Counted from the first letter of the stretch, positions 1-11,615 are shown. The stretch: 64,000 nt of DNA from Rhizobium sp. LC145 (GCF_001005825.1 NZ_LBHV01000002.1:124001-188000), one strand, 5' to 3'. Notes: generated by a model not told the origin, from the sequence alone. Numbers and translations: made by a program.

Positions 1-381
1 GGCGCCGTGGTGCATCTCCACTGCTGCCATTCCGTGGCGCTCTCGCTCCTGCCCGGGATCGATGTCGACAACATGCTTCCACCCCTGACGGCCTATTCCA
101 TCATGAAACTCGGCAAGGTGAAGCTGCTGCCCTATTACATGCCGGGCGATCCCGCCATGGGCGATGCGATCCGAGGGCTCGCCGGCAAGCGAAGTGCCGT
201 GATGCTTGCGGCCCACGGACCGGTCGTCGCGGCCAAAGACCTCGAGGCGGCGGTCTATGCCATCGAGGAACTCGAAGAGACGGCAAAGCTGGCGATGCTG
301 ACGAGAGGCGCCAGCCCCTCGCTTCTCAGCGCGACCCAGATTGCCGATATCGTCCGGACCTATGACGTGGAGTGGGATTGA
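1..381 (+). CDS. otnC: 3-oxo-tetronate 4-phosphate decarboxylase, class II aldolase family (3' part)
   Basis: The reading frame is open from the first base, so the 5' end lies outside the window. The visible 126 or so residues are the C-terminal half of a class II aldolase/adducin fold. An HLH pair near the start (VVHLHCCHS) matches the metal-binding region where relatives usually have HLHSTHS, and AAHGPVVA is the second conserved block. Family members of the OtnC type decarboxylate 3-oxo-tetronate 4-phosphate to dihydroxyacetone phosphate. The assignment is strengthened by the OtnI-like isomerase that starts two bases after this stop codon. The kinase OtnK would be expected upstream, outside the window. 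Confidence 0.8.
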   Translation, partial: GAVVHLHCCHSVALSLLPGIDVDNMLPPLTAYSIMKLGKVKLLPYYMPGDPAMGDAIRGLAGKRSAVMLAAHGPVVAAKDLEAAVYAIEELEETAKLAMLTRGASPSLLSATQIADIVRTYDVEWD

Positions 382-383
382 GC

Positions 384-1148
384 ATGCTGCGTTTCTCCGC
401 CAATCTCGGTTTCCTTTGGCAGGAACTTTCGCTTCCCGATGCGATCCGGGCCGCAAAGCGGGCCGGCTTTGATGCCGTCGAATGCCACTATCCTTACGAC
501 GTCCCGGCTGAGGCGGTGCGGGGTGCGCTTGAGGAGGCGGGCCTCACCATGCTCGGCCTCAATACCATCCGGGGCAATGTAGCAGCCGGCGACAACGGGC
601 TGGCCGCTGTGCCGGGGCGGGAGGTCGAGGCGCGCCGGGCAATCGAGCAGGCGATTGGCTATGCCGCCGCGACAGGCACGCTCAACGTCCATGTGATGGC
701 GGGAAGGGCGGCTGGGGAGGATGCCCGTTCCACTTTCATCGCCAACCTGCGGCATGCCTGCGATCTCGCCGGCCGCGCAGGTCTCGGTGTGTTGGTAGAA
801 CCGCTCAACCACCGCGATGCGCCTGGTTATTTCCTCCAAACCGCGGAGCAGGCGCTGGAGATCATCTCCGCTGTAGGGGCTGCGAACATCAGGCTGATGT
901 TCGATTGCTATCATATGCAGATCAATCAGGGCGACTTGACCCGCCGTCTGCAAACCTGTCTCTCTTCCATCGGGCACATCCAGGTCGCCGCGGTTCCCGA
1001 TCGTGGCGAGCCGGATCATGGCGAGGTCGATTACCGGCACATTCTGCGCTTTCTGAAAGAGCAGGGATACAATCAGCCGATTGGAGCGGAATATCGGCCG
1101 GCGACCACCACGGAGGCGGGGCTCGGCTGGCTGACGGCTTATCGATGA
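384..1148 (+). CDS. otnI: 2-oxo-tetronate isomerase (hydroxypyruvate isomerase-like)
   Basis: A 254-residue xylose-isomerase-like TIM-barrel protein. It begins MLRFSANLGFLWQEL, typical of the Hyi/OtnI family, and carries VEPLNHRDAPGYFL and MFDCYHMQINQGDL, which hold the conserved Glu, Asp and His metal ligands. OtnI isomerises 2-oxo-tetronate to 3-oxo-tetronate in threonate/erythronate catabolism. The ATG at 384 is chosen because it lies two bases after the otnC stop; a GTG at 372 and a TTG at 378 are in frame but overlap otnC. Hydroxypyruvate isomerase is the main alternative function, but the neighbour argues for OtnI. Confidence 0.82.
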   Translation: MLRFSANLGFLWQELSLPDAIRAAKRAGFDAVECHYPYDVPAEAVRGALEEAGLTMLGLNTIRGNVAAGDNGLAAVPGREVEARRAIEQAIGYAAATGTLNVHVMAGRAAGEDARSTFIANLRHACDLAGRAGLGVLVEPLNHRDAPGYFLQTAEQALEIISAVGAANIRLMFDCYHMQINQGDLTRRLQTCLSSIGHIQVAAVPDRGEPDHGEVDYRHILRFLKEQGYNQPIGAEYRPATTTEAGLGWLTAYR

Positions 1149-1246
1149 AAGAGGCATGCATCGGCTGGCGTGACAACTCGCTGACCACGAGTGCAGCAAG
1201 AAGGTCGCCGGCAGCTGGTATCGAAGAGGAATTTGGGAGGGACTGA

Positions 1247-2023
1247 ATGAGTGAGACTTCTTCGAACGGAAGGGGCAAGATAGCGCTGGTGACCGGCGGG
1301 GGAACGGGTGTCGGCCGCGCGATCAGCAGGGCGCTCGGCTCGGCCGGGTACGCCGTCGTCGTTTCCGGACGGCGAGTGGATGTACTGGAAAGGGCCGCGG
1401 CTGAACTGGCGGAGGAAACCGGGGCGGAATTCCTGGCAGTCTCAGCCGATGTCGGCGATCCGGCTTCTGTGTGTGCGCTATTCGACGTGATTTCCGACAA
1501 ATACGGGCGGCTCGATCTCCTCGTCAACAATGCCGGCATCAACGTGCCGTCGGTGCCGATGGAGGAACTCTCCTTCGAGCATTGGAACGCCATCCTCGGT
1601 GCGAATCTCACCGGGGCCTTCCTCTGTACCCAGCAGGCATTCCGGCTGATGAAGAGCCAGAGCCCACGCGGCGGCCGCATCATCAACAACGGCTCCGTCT
1701 CGGCCACCACGCCGCGGCCGAACACGGCTCCCTATACGGCGACCAAGCACGCGATTACCGGGCTGACCAAGTCGACGGCGCTCGATGGACGGGAATTCGA
1801 TATCGCTTGCGGTCAGATCGACATCGGAAATGCCTCGACGGACATGACGCGGGCGATCTCGACCAACATCCTCCAGGCGAACGGGAGTTATGCAGCCGAG
1901 CCGACGATCGATGCTTCTCATGTGGCCGATGCGGTAGTCTACATGGCCCACCTGCCACTCAGCGCCAACGTGCTGACGATGACGGTGATGGCGACCAAGA
2001 TGCCGCTCGTGGGGCGGGGGTGA
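1247..2023 (+). CDS. Classical SDR family oxidoreductase
   Basis: 258 residues with all classical SDR hallmarks: TGGGTGVG nucleotide-binding loop at 16-23, NNAG at 94-97, a catalytic Ser near 150 and Tyr163-x3-Lys167. A GGAGGG ribosome-binding site precedes the ATG. It follows otnI by about 100 bases on the same strand, so it may be the last gene of the tetronate operon and oxidise a polyol or tetronate. It is not the extended-SDR D-erythronate dehydrogenase DenD. The exact substrate is not visible in the sequence. Confidence 0.8.
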   Translation: MSETSSNGRGKIALVTGGGTGVGRAISRALGSAGYAVVVSGRRVDVLERAAAELAEETGAEFLAVSADVGDPASVCALFDVISDKYGRLDLLVNNAGINVPSVPMEELSFEHWNAILGANLTGAFLCTQQAFRLMKSQSPRGGRIINNGSVSATTPRPNTAPYTATKHAITGLTKSTALDGREFDIACGQIDIGNASTDMTRAISTNILQANGSYAAEPTIDASHVADAVVYMAHLPLSANVLTMTVMATKMPLVGRG

Positions 2024-2044
2024 TGGAGAAAAATCGCAAAGTTC

Positions 2045-2088
2045 CTCCCAGATATCTACGCAGTGACCTCTGCGTTCCTAGATGGGAG
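2045..2088 (+). repeat. Imperfect inverted repeat after the tetronate operon
   Basis: CTCCCA (2045-2050) and ACGCAG (2058-2063) are mirrored by CTGCGT (2070-2075) and TGGGAG (2083-2088), with seven unpaired bases on each side. It lies 22 bases after the SDR stop codon. There is no T-run, so it may be a 3' protective hairpin or a weak terminator. Confidence 0.4.
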
Positions 2089-2312
2089 AATGGCTTGCTC
2101 TAAGCAGTGCCGGCAGCCGGTTCGATACTCCCAATACTCCGCGCTTGCATGCAACGGTAGCTACACCGCAGCGCAGCCGTATTCTCTCTTCGTTTAGTTA
2201 GTGATCCACAGCGGGATAGTGATTCAGCGGTGGGAGAAAAAACGCCCGGGGAGTTGTGTTCGACGTCATTGCGCCATAGTGCTGCAAGAATCGAGTTTGT
2301 TTAGGACGTATC

Positions 2313-3896
2313 ATGACCCGCCATTTACTGATCGGCGCATTGGGTGGTCCCAACTTCGGTGACGAAGCCATCTTCTCCGCATGGGTGCGAACGATCCGGG
2401 AGAAAGATCCCGCGGCTGAAATCTTCTGCGACGGCTACGGGCTTCAAAACCTCACCCAATACGCCAAAGGCGTGGCCACGGTGCTCCGCCATGAGGAGAG
2501 CCTGTGGATGCTTTCCGCATCCATGGGGGCGGGTGACGAGAAAACGTCGATCTGGGCGCATATCGAGAGCGAGCTGAAGCGGGAAGACGTCGCCAAGGAT
2601 CTGGCCGTCAGGTTGAAGGCTCTGGAGGGCCTCAGGCCGGATGCCATCCACATCATCGGGGGAGGGTATTTCAACGAGCTCTGGCCCGCCAATTACGCGA
2701 TACTCTTCTTCGCGAGGATGCTTGCCTGGAAGACGGGCGCCGGCCTTTTTGCATCCGGGCTCGGTCTGACGCCGGTCAACCCCAAAAACCTCGGGGGATT
2801 ACGCGGGCTGCTGTCGACATTCGATCATGTGGACGTGCGGGACCCGGAATCTTATGAACTTTTCGCCGGTCTGGATGAAGGCCGCTTCTCCTGTTCGGGA
2901 GACGATGCTCTTCTTCATCTGGCGAATGGCGTGATTTCCTATCCGCTGCGGCTGCTGGACGAGCCGACCCTCACCATCTGTATCCAGAACGACCTGTTTC
3001 CCGGCGATACAGCTGCTTCCGGCATTTTCAGCGATGACCTCCTGAGGATCTTGGAGGAGCGGGGAATAAGGAAAATCGTCTTTGCGATCGCCATGCAGGG
3101 CGATGTGGAAGGGCCGCCCGCCGGCCTGGTTGAAAGCCTCGATGCGTCCGGCTTTGCAATCGAGACGATCCCTCCCTTTTCCCTGCTGGAGAAAGGCTTC
3201 CCCGCCAGCCCGGAGGGCCTGGTGATCACGTCGCGCTATCACCCGCATTTCTTCTGTGCGCTATCCGGTATCAAGGGCGTCGCTCTCACCTCCATCCCCT
3301 ACTACGACACCAAGCACAAGGCCGTGCGCGAGATGGGAAGCAACTGGCCGGTGCTGGGCGGAGAGGAGGAGGTTTCCGGTTTGCCCGCCGTGGTGGAAAG
3401 CCTCTGGCAGCAGGACGAGCCTTCATTCCGTGGGGAGGCGAAGAACGGTTTCATCGAACGCAAGCGCGATGTCGCCGCGCGCATCCTCGATCGCAATGCA
3501 GGCAGGGATACCTTCCCCATCGATATCGCCGGCACCTGGGAGGGGCTTCTCCATTCACTGGAGAAGGAGAGGGAGACGGCACGCGAGCGGGAGGCCCAAG
3601 CGGGAGAGCGCGAACGCGCTTTGCAGGAAACGATAGACAAGAACCATCTCGAACGCGAACAGACGCAAGCGGAACTCGGTCAAGTTCGCACGGAGCTTGG
3701 TCAGGCTCATGCGGAGATCGAACAGGCTCATGCGGAGCTTGAAAAGACGCATACGGAACTCGAACAGGTGCGGGCAGAGCTTGAGCGCGCGCGTGCCGAG
3801 GGCGCCGCATTGAAGGATAGGCTTCTTCTCGTGGAGAAGAGTAGATCCTGGCGCTGGACCGCGCCCCTTCGCAAGCTGGGTTCTCCCAGAGTCTAG
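2313..3896 (+). CDS. Polysaccharide pyruvyl transferase family protein with C-terminal coiled coil
   Basis: 527 residues. The first 375 or so resemble the polysaccharide pyruvyl transferase fold: a glycine-rich GGPNFGDEAI start, IIGGGYF, and ITSRYHPHFF near the C-terminal end of the domain. Such enzymes transfer pyruvate from PEP to sugar hydroxyls as ketals. Residues from about 410 to 505 form a strongly heptad-patterned Glu/Gln/Ala-rich coiled coil of repeated AELxQxH-like units. The protein ends with SRSWRWTAPLR, a tail often seen on glycosyltransferases that follow a coiled coil. AGGACG precedes the ATG. It stands alone and converges on the exporter gene downstream. Confidence 0.75.
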   Translation: MTRHLLIGALGGPNFGDEAIFSAWVRTIREKDPAAEIFCDGYGLQNLTQYAKGVATVLRHEESLWMLSASMGAGDEKTSIWAHIESELKREDVAKDLAVRLKALEGLRPDAIHIIGGGYFNELWPANYAILFFARMLAWKTGAGLFASGLGLTPVNPKNLGGLRGLLSTFDHVDVRDPESYELFAGLDEGRFSCSGDDALLHLANGVISYPLRLLDEPTLTICIQNDLFPGDTAASGIFSDDLLRILEERGIRKIVFAIAMQGDVEGPPAGLVESLDASGFAIETIPPFSLLEKGFPASPEGLVITSRYHPHFFCALSGIKGVALTSIPYYDTKHKAVREMGSNWPVLGGEEEVSGLPAVVESLWQQDEPSFRGEAKNGFIERKRDVAARILDRNAGRDTFPIDIAGTWEGLLHSLEKERETAREREAQAGERERALQETIDKNHLEREQTQAELGQVRTELGQAHAEIEQAHAELEKTHTELEQVRAELERARAEGAALKDRLLLVEKSRSWRWTAPLRKLGSPRV

Positions 3897-3983
3897 CACC
3901 GGACAATGATAAAGTGGCGTTACTACCGAGGGCGTCGTTGAATAATTTATCCGTTTTGTTAGCGGCTAGGCACAATGATAATA

Positions 3984-5774
3984 TCAGTTCAGCGCGGCGA
4001 GTTTTTCCACTTCTACCTCGTCTGAAAGAAACTGATAGTTGTATAAGCGGTGATAGAGACCGCCCTTAGCAAGCAGTTCTCGCTGAGTACCTTCTTCCGC
4101 GACACGGCCCTCATCCAGCACGATGATCTTATCGGCCTTCGCAATTGTCGACAGGCGATGCGCTATAACGATCGTCGTGCGCCCCGTCGTCAATTTCTGC
4201 AAGGCATCGCTGACGAGAGCCTCTGTTTCCGAATCGAGGGCGCTCGTCGCTTCGTCGAGGATGAGGATCTGGCTGTCGCGCAGCATGGCTCGTGCGATCG
4301 CGATGCGCTGCTTCTGACCGCCCGAAAGATTACCGCCGTTGTCGCCGACATTGGTGTCATAGCCTTTGGGAAGCGTCGTGATGAAGTCGTGCGCATTCGC
4401 CGCCTTTGCGGCCTCTATGATTTCGGCCTCCGTCGCGCCAGGCTTTCCGAGCGCGATATTGTGCATGATTGTGCCCGCGAAAAGGAACGTATCCTGTCCG
4501 ACATAGGACATGCGCTCGCGCAGAGAAGCAAATGTCACGCCACGAATGTCAACCCCGTCAATTTCAACCGAACCATGGGTCGGGTCGTAGAGCCTGAGAA
4601 TGAGGTTGATGATGGTCGATTTACCGCTGCCCGAGGGACCGACCAGCGCGGTCATTTTGCCTGAGGGGAAATTGAGGTCGATATCATGTAGGATGGCGTG
4701 ATCGCCGGAATAGGCGAAGCGGACCGCTTTAAAATCGATCTTGCCCTTACCCGGTGGAAGGGTGACCGCATCCTCAGCCTGACGCAGAGTGATCGGATGA
4801 TCGAGAACCTCGAACATCATGCGAACGCCGGTCAAGCCGGCCTCGATGCCGATTCGCATGCGCGCCAAGCGCTTTGCCGGCTCGTAGGCGAGTAACAGCG
4901 CGGTGATGAACGACATCAGCTCGCCAGGTGTCCCGCCATGCTCGAGTACCAAGACTCCGCTTAGCGCGATAACGCCGGCGATCGCAAGACCCGAAAGTGT
5001 CTCCATGATCGGGCTCGTCGCCGATTCCAGCCGTACAATGCTGTTGGCGCGCTTCTCAACATCCGAAACCGCCTTGTTCATCGAAACCGCCATTTTCTTC
5101 TCGAGCGAGAAGGTCTTGATAACGCGAATGCCGATGACGGTTTCCTGGACGATCTGGACGATCTGCCCGAGCGAGGCGAGTTCGAGCTCCATGATCCTGC
5201 GCACACGCTTCAAAAGCAGCGTTACACCGATTATCGCTATTGGACCGATGACGAGCGAAACCAGCGAGAGGATGGGTTGCTGGTAGAACATTACCGCTAT
5301 TAGGCCGAGCAACGAAAAGAGGTCGCGCACAAAGGACGTGACGATCGTATCTATGACGGCACGCGCGGCCTGGGCATTGTGCGTCACACGCACGAGAAGC
5401 TCGGAGGCCGGCATGTTCTGGAAGAACGAAACGCCTTGCCGAAGCAGATGGTCATAGATGCGGCGTTGCTGTTCGGCGACGATGCTGTTGCCGGCTTGGC
5501 CAAGATAGTAGCCCTGAATGAAGGTGGCTATGCCTTTGACGATGAAGATCACCGCGACGGCGATCGCGATATTCATGACCCTTCCGATGTCACGCGAGAC
5601 CACCATTTCGTTGACGATGTCGCGCATGATCCAGGCGCTGAGCGACGTCATGGCAGCGGTGACGAGCATCGCCACGGTGGCGATCGCATACCAGAACGCA
5701 TGCTTCTTGAAATTCTCTCGAAGCAAGCGCAGCAATAGACCTCTATCGAATGCTGATAAGCGTTTTCGGAGCAT
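3984..5774 (-). CDS. MsbA-like ABC transporter, fused permease and ATPase
   Basis: 596 residues with an N-terminal six-helix exporter domain (about 1-320) and a C-terminal nucleotide-binding domain. Walker A is GPSGSGKST, the signature is LSGGQ, and Walker B is ILILDEAT followed by SALDSE and an H-loop IAHRLST. This is the half-transporter architecture of MsbA and related lipid or glycolipid flippases, which work as homodimers in the inner membrane. Its place among glycan genes suggests export of a lipid-linked glycan or lipopolysaccharide precursor; a drug exporter cannot be excluded. It is transcribed divergently from glf across a 481-base gap. Confidence 0.85.
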   Translation of the reverse strand: MLRKRLSAFDRGLLLRLLRENFKKHAFWYAIATVAMLVTAAMTSLSAWIMRDIVNEMVVSRDIGRVMNIAIAVAVIFIVKGIATFIQGYYLGQAGNSIVAEQQRRIYDHLLRQGVSFFQNMPASELLVRVTHNAQAARAVIDTIVTSFVRDLFSLLGLIAVMFYQQPILSLVSLVIGPIAIIGVTLLLKRVRRIMELELASLGQIVQIVQETVIGIRVIKTFSLEKKMAVSMNKAVSDVEKRANSIVRLESATSPIMETLSGLAIAGVIALSGVLVLEHGGTPGELMSFITALLLAYEPAKRLARMRIGIEAGLTGVRMMFEVLDHPITLRQAEDAVTLPPGKGKIDFKAVRFAYSGDHAILHDIDLNFPSGKMTALVGPSGSGKSTIINLILRLYDPTHGSVEIDGVDIRGVTFASLRERMSYVGQDTFLFAGTIMHNIALGKPGATEAEIIEAAKAANAHDFITTLPKGYDTNVGDNGGNLSGGQKQRIAIARAMLRDSQILILDEATSALDSETEALVSDALQKLTTGRTTIVIAHRLSTIAKADKIIVLDEGRVAEEGTQRELLAKGGLYHRLYNYQFLSDEVEVEKLAALN

Positions 5775-7407
<1,633 letters not shown>

Positions 7408-7438
7408 CATAATGCTAGGGTCGGAGCGGAGACCGGGC

Positions 7439-8194
7439 ATGTTGAATGTTCTCGTATTGAGCTTACCCTCGGCTGACGGCCGTCGACGGGCGTCGCGGGC
7501 GGAGCTCGGTCGCTACGGGATGAAGTTTGAGTTCTTCGACGCCTTGGACGGGGAGCGGCTCCCCCAAGAAATATTCGGCTGCCGCTATGATGCCGCGACG
7601 AATGCTCGGGCCTTCAAGCGGCCATTGTCGGCCGGCGAGATTAGTTGCTATCTGGGGCATCTGCAGATGTGGAGCCATCTCGTCGAATCAGGCGCCAAGG
7701 CGACATTGATCCTGGAGGACGATTTCGAGTTCACGCGCGATCCGGTCACGTTTCTGAACGAGATCGCGGGTTATGATCTCTCGAATGTCATCGTGAAGCT
7801 CGATGGGAATGCGCCCCGCCGCTCCAGAAGGCTTCAGCAGATTGGTGATACTTGGCTAGTGACGAACAGCCTTCTCCCTCCCCGCACTACCGGCTATATC
7901 ATCGGCGCCGGCCCCGCGGCTATACTGTTGGAACGGAGAAAGCGTTTCTTTCGCCCGGTCGATATCGACCTGAAATGCCATTGGGAACATCGCGTGCCGA
8001 TTCTGGTGACTGAGAAGGCACTCATTCGTGAGCGCCAGCACAATGTCAGCAGTCTTGAGAACGCGCGCGCTGAGAACAAACCTTCCACCTTGACCAGATT
8101 TTGGCGCAATCTCAGCTATCAGGCTGCATTCCGCTGGGGCATACGGACTGCTGGTCCTTACGAAATCGCCCAATTGAAACGCAAAGCCCGATAG
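7439..8194 (+). CDS. Glycosyltransferase family 25 (LPS biosynthesis type)
   Basis: 251 residues from the ATG at 7439, where GGAGCGGAG precedes the start; a TTG at 7388 and an ATG at 7412 are in frame but overlap or crowd glf. Family-25 features are VLSLPSADGRR at the N-terminus, a GEISCYLGHLQMW block and the acidic LILEDDFEF motif that binds the metal-sugar nucleotide. The related Gram-negative enzymes add galactose or glucose to lipooligosaccharide. Co-transcription with glf suggests a galactosyl or galactofuranosyl transfer, but donor and acceptor are unknown. Confidence 0.8.
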   Translation: MLNVLVLSLPSADGRRRASRAELGRYGMKFEFFDALDGERLPQEIFGCRYDAATNARAFKRPLSAGEISCYLGHLQMWSHLVESGAKATLILEDDFEFTRDPVTFLNEIAGYDLSNVIVKLDGNAPRRSRRLQQIGDTWLVTNSLLPPRTTGYIIGAGPAAILLERRKRFFRPVDIDLKCHWEHRVPILVTEKALIRERQHNVSSLENARAENKPSTLTRFWRNLSYQAAFRWGIRTAGPYEIAQLKRKAR

Positions 8195-8198
8195 TCTG

Positions 8199-9173
8199 AT
8201 GCAGGAAGTATCGTTAAACCTTCCGCCGAGGCCGAACCTTGTCGTAGTTCGCGCCGGCGAACGTTCGCTGCACCCTCGCTGGTTGAACCGCTCTTACGAG
8301 GCGCGGACCTTCGATCTCGTCGTCAGCTACTTTTCCGAGGCGGCTTACGCCAGGCATAAAGCCGAACCGGGTGTCCGCGCTGTTCTGATCAGAGGCGGAA
8401 AATGGGATGGGCTCTTCAATACGCTGACCACACTGCCGGAACTCGACCGCTATGACTATGTTTGGCTACCGGATGACGATATCGCAACGGACGGCGAGAC
8501 GATTGATCGTATGTTTGATCTTGCGCGGAACTACGAGTTGGCCGTTTGCCAGCCTGCATTAACGCGAGACAGCTATTTCTCTCATTTCATCTTCAGCCAG
8601 TGCCGTGCCTTCCGGCTGCGTTATGTCAATCATGTGGAGATCATGGTGCCCTGCCTCAACCGCGCGCTTCTCAAGCGGGCGCTGCCCTATTTTGAAGGTA
8701 CCATGAGCGGTTTCGGTCTTGACTACATCTGGTGCCGCTGGCCGGAAAGCGGACCGTTTCGCGCCGCCATCCTCGATGATATCGCCGTCCATCACACCCG
8801 GCCGATCGGCAGCCAGCTGAAGGGTGCCATCAACTCGGCCGGGTCCAGAGCGCAGGATGAAGAGGGAGTGCTTAGGGCCCGTGTTGGTCTTAATAAAGGA
8901 CGGGTCGTACCGCTCGCCTATGCTGGTATTACAATCGACGGCAAGAGCATCGACCGGCAGGTTGCTATGGGCTGGACGATGTTCCGCTCCTGGCTCTCCG
9001 ATCTTGGAAGCTTCCGCGACTCGCGTCTTGCACTTAAGAAAACGCTGCAGGTCCTCAAGCGCCAGCATATCAAACATTTAGATTTGGGGCTGTTGGAAGA
9101 TGGCAATCACGGCGGAGAGGCGATGCTGCAGTGCTACAGAATCGCCCCGCCTAACTCCCCTATGAAAAATTAA
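8199..9173 (+). CDS. DUF707 family protein, putative glycosyltransferase
   Basis: 324 residues, starting four bases after the GT25 stop, so probably translationally coupled. The sequence has the DUF707 pattern: a VVRAGERSLHPRWL start, SYFSEAAY, and VWLPDDDIATD, where the DDD tract looks like a metal-binding DxD of a GT-A fold. It is followed by GFGLDYIWCRWP and a conserved AVHHTRP. The family is uncharacterised, although its members occur in glycan clusters. A sugar-transfer role is inferred. Confidence 0.72.
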   Translation: MQEVSLNLPPRPNLVVVRAGERSLHPRWLNRSYEARTFDLVVSYFSEAAYARHKAEPGVRAVLIRGGKWDGLFNTLTTLPELDRYDYVWLPDDDIATDGETIDRMFDLARNYELAVCQPALTRDSYFSHFIFSQCRAFRLRYVNHVEIMVPCLNRALLKRALPYFEGTMSGFGLDYIWCRWPESGPFRAAILDDIAVHHTRPIGSQLKGAINSAGSRAQDEEGVLRARVGLNKGRVVPLAYAGITIDGKSIDRQVAMGWTMFRSWLSDLGSFRDSRLALKKTLQVLKRQHIKHLDLGLLEDGNHGGEAMLQCYRIAPPNSPMKN

Positions 9174-9446
9174 GCCAATATCATCTAGGTTTGCGGCATT
9201 GCGGTGCGGTACGGGAACAACGCAGGAGGTGGCTTTGCGCTTGTCTAGTTGGCGATGTATGAACCTCTCGCGAGATTATGTTTCTTATCAAAAATGTTAA
9301 TGATGTTAACGATGATTCGTGCCGTGCAATTAAAGGCTTGGCTATGAGGTCCGGTGACAGCCAAAGGAGCATATCGCCGCCACGCTTGGCAGCTCACTGT
9401 TTGAATCTTGCTTATATGCGTTATGTTTCGTTTAAAGGAAGCCTTG

Positions 9447-11615
9447 ATGTCGCTTAATATGCGTCGTCCATCATCAGCCGATGAAATTTGGTACGTAAGT
9501 TTCGAACGACTGGAGAGTCGAGGTGGTGGACTTGGAACGTACGTGCGTCAGGTGAAACGCGCGGCCGAAACTGTCGACCGGGCCATTCGTATTTTTCAAA
9601 ATGCTGCAAACGGTGTTGCTTCTCGTCGTGCCGATGGGAACACGACAATCATCGACGTTCCCATGATCGAGACTCCTGCGAAGGATGCTCTCGGCTACTG
9701 GATGCATTTGTCGCTGAGCTTTGCCGAGGCGATCTTGGAAGAAATTTCCAATGCTGGACCGCCGAAAGCGATCGAGTTCCCCGACGGCTTTGCTACCGGC
9801 TACTTCCTATTCCAGAAGAAGCTGGTAGGGGATGAGCGTCTACAAGGCGTTCCCTTGCTCCTTTGTGCCCACACTCCTATCAGCGTTATCGAGGAGTGGA
9901 TTGGTATCCCTCACTATGCACTACCGAACTGGTGGACGTTTAGAGCTGAAAAATGGTGTTTTAAGGCTGCGGACGCCGTCATTACCCTTTCCGGGATGAT
10001 GGACAGCCTCCTTGAGCAAAAAGGATTTTTTGCGACTGATACTATTCGCTTTCGTTCTGTGAACCCCTATCTTCCGTCACCCAAAGCATCAATAGCTGCG
10101 CAAGCGCAGCGAAGTCTTACGGTTGGTATGGCCTCACGAATGGTGAATTGGAAAGGCTTGCCCCAAGTAATTTCTCTGGCAGAGGAAGCTGATCGTCAGA
10201 ATTTACCCATAGTTTTTGAACTTTGTGGTCATATAACGCCTGATTACGAAGTTTTCCAAAAGTCGCATAAAGAGTTGTTTCAGAGCGGAAGGGTAATTTA
10301 CTTAGGAACTCTGGGCGAAGATGAACTGCAAGAGAAGCGTGCCCAATGGGCTTGTCAGTTGCATCCTTCGCCCAGGGATAATTTTCCATATACAGTGATC
10401 GAATGCTTGTCGGCGGGGCTGCCGTGCTTGATCACGAAAGACAATGGTGTTTCGGAAGTTATCTCTGATGAGCTAGGAGAAAAAATAGTAGTCGATTTTG
10501 AAGATTCACCTAGTGTAATTGAAAAGATCCTCCATATCGACGAGGCGCGCCAAATTCTTGAAGCCTTTGATCTTTCAATATTCTCGCCTGAAAGCTACTT
10601 CTGCGCCCGCGATCGACTTATTGAATCCTTAGCCAAGGGAAAGAGCGTCCGGGAAAAATTCCCGTTTGTTGACGCGGATCAGTCGCGGGGGGGGCTGCGG
10701 ACGATGGTCAGACCTCCGGCGACGGCCTCAGGAGCTCGATTGACGGTGGTAATCCCTTACTACAACATGGGCCACTACGTAGAGGAGACCATTCAGTCAG
10801 TCCTTAGAAGTTCGGCTGCAACGGAAATCATTCTCGTCAACGATGGCTCCTCCGATCGTAGCTCTATTCAGAAACTCGGAGATTACCGGGGGCGAGACAG
10901 AATCCGCGTGCTTGATACACCGAACAGCGGGGTGGCCGTGGCTCGGAATTTTGGCGTAGCTCAGGTTGATACAGAATTTGTGGCTCTTCTGAACGCGGAT
11001 GATACCGTAGAGCCCACTTACTATGAAAAGGCGATCAAAGTTCTTGATCGCTACGATAACGTTGGCTTCGTTGGAAGCTGGTGTAATGACATCAGCGATA
11101 TAAACAGCAATATAACCCGCCATTGGGTTACTTATAATGCTGAACCTATGCCAAATATCGTTATAAATAACACTAATTGCCAATCTCTGGTATACCGAAC
11201 GGAGTTGTACCAGAAACATGGTGAGCATGATCCAGATTTGAAGATGTACTTAGATAATTGGGATGGTATGCTTGGTATGCTGGAAGGCGGCTGTTTTGGA
11301 GTCATGCTTCCTGAGGCGCTGTTCAATTATCGCCAACGCGCTGGCTCTATCTTTTCGAGTGGACGATCCGCTTGGGAGAAAAACTACGCAAGTATTGTCA
11401 GGAAGCGTGTCTCGCTCTTTGAGAAGAATGCGCCGGAGGTTGTGCTGTTCCTAAACGCGAACGGGAGCAACTGGAATTATCACCTCCTGGGCCAACCTTC
11501 ACAGGGGTTCCTCCCGGAGCTAGCTTCCCCTGCAGGTGACTACAAGTTACCTCACCGCCTTGCTCGCTCGCTCGCGAAGCGGTTGATGCGATTTGCGGAT
11601 AAAGGGCGCAAATAA
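9447..11615 (+). CDS. Bifunctional glycosyltransferase, GT4 domain fused to GT2 domain
   Basis: 722 residues from the ATG at 9447, preceded by AAAGGAAG; upstream in-frame starts at 9408 and 9423 lack such a site. Residues 1 to about 410 form a GT-B, family-4-like domain (GGGLGTYVRQV, TVGMASRMVNWKGLP, HPSPRDNFPYTVIECLSAGLPCL). From about 430 a GT-A, family-2 domain follows: LTVVIPYYNMGHYVEETIQSV, LVNDGSSD, GVAVARNFG and NADDTVEP. The protein therefore probably adds two sugars in sequence. Base composition is visibly more AT-rich than in the sugar operons, consistent with acquired glycan genes. Confidence 0.82.
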   Translation: MSLNMRRPSSADEIWYVSFERLESRGGGLGTYVRQVKRAAETVDRAIRIFQNAANGVASRRADGNTTIIDVPMIETPAKDALGYWMHLSLSFAEAILEEISNAGPPKAIEFPDGFATGYFLFQKKLVGDERLQGVPLLLCAHTPISVIEEWIGIPHYALPNWWTFRAEKWCFKAADAVITLSGMMDSLLEQKGFFATDTIRFRSVNPYLPSPKASIAAQAQRSLTVGMASRMVNWKGLPQVISLAEEADRQNLPIVFELCGHITPDYEVFQKSHKELFQSGRVIYLGTLGEDELQEKRAQWACQLHPSPRDNFPYTVIECLSAGLPCLITKDNGVSEVISDELGEKIVVDFEDSPSVIEKILHIDEARQILEAFDLSIFSPESYFCARDRLIESLAKGKSVREKFPFVDADQSRGGLRTMVRPPATASGARLTVVIPYYNMGHYVEETIQSVLRSSAATEIILVNDGSSDRSSIQKLGDYRGRDRIRVLDTPNSGVAVARNFGVAQVDTEFVALLNADDTVEPTYYEKAIKVLDRYDNVGFVGSWCNDISDINSNITRHWVTYNAEPMPNIVINNTNCQSLVYRTELYQKHGEHDPDLKMYLDNWDGMLGMLEGGCFGVMLPEALFNYRQRAGSIFSSGRSAWEKNYASIVRKRVSLFEKNAPEVVLFLNANGSNWNYHLLGQPSQGFLPELASPAGDYKLPHRLARSLAKRLMRFADKGRK

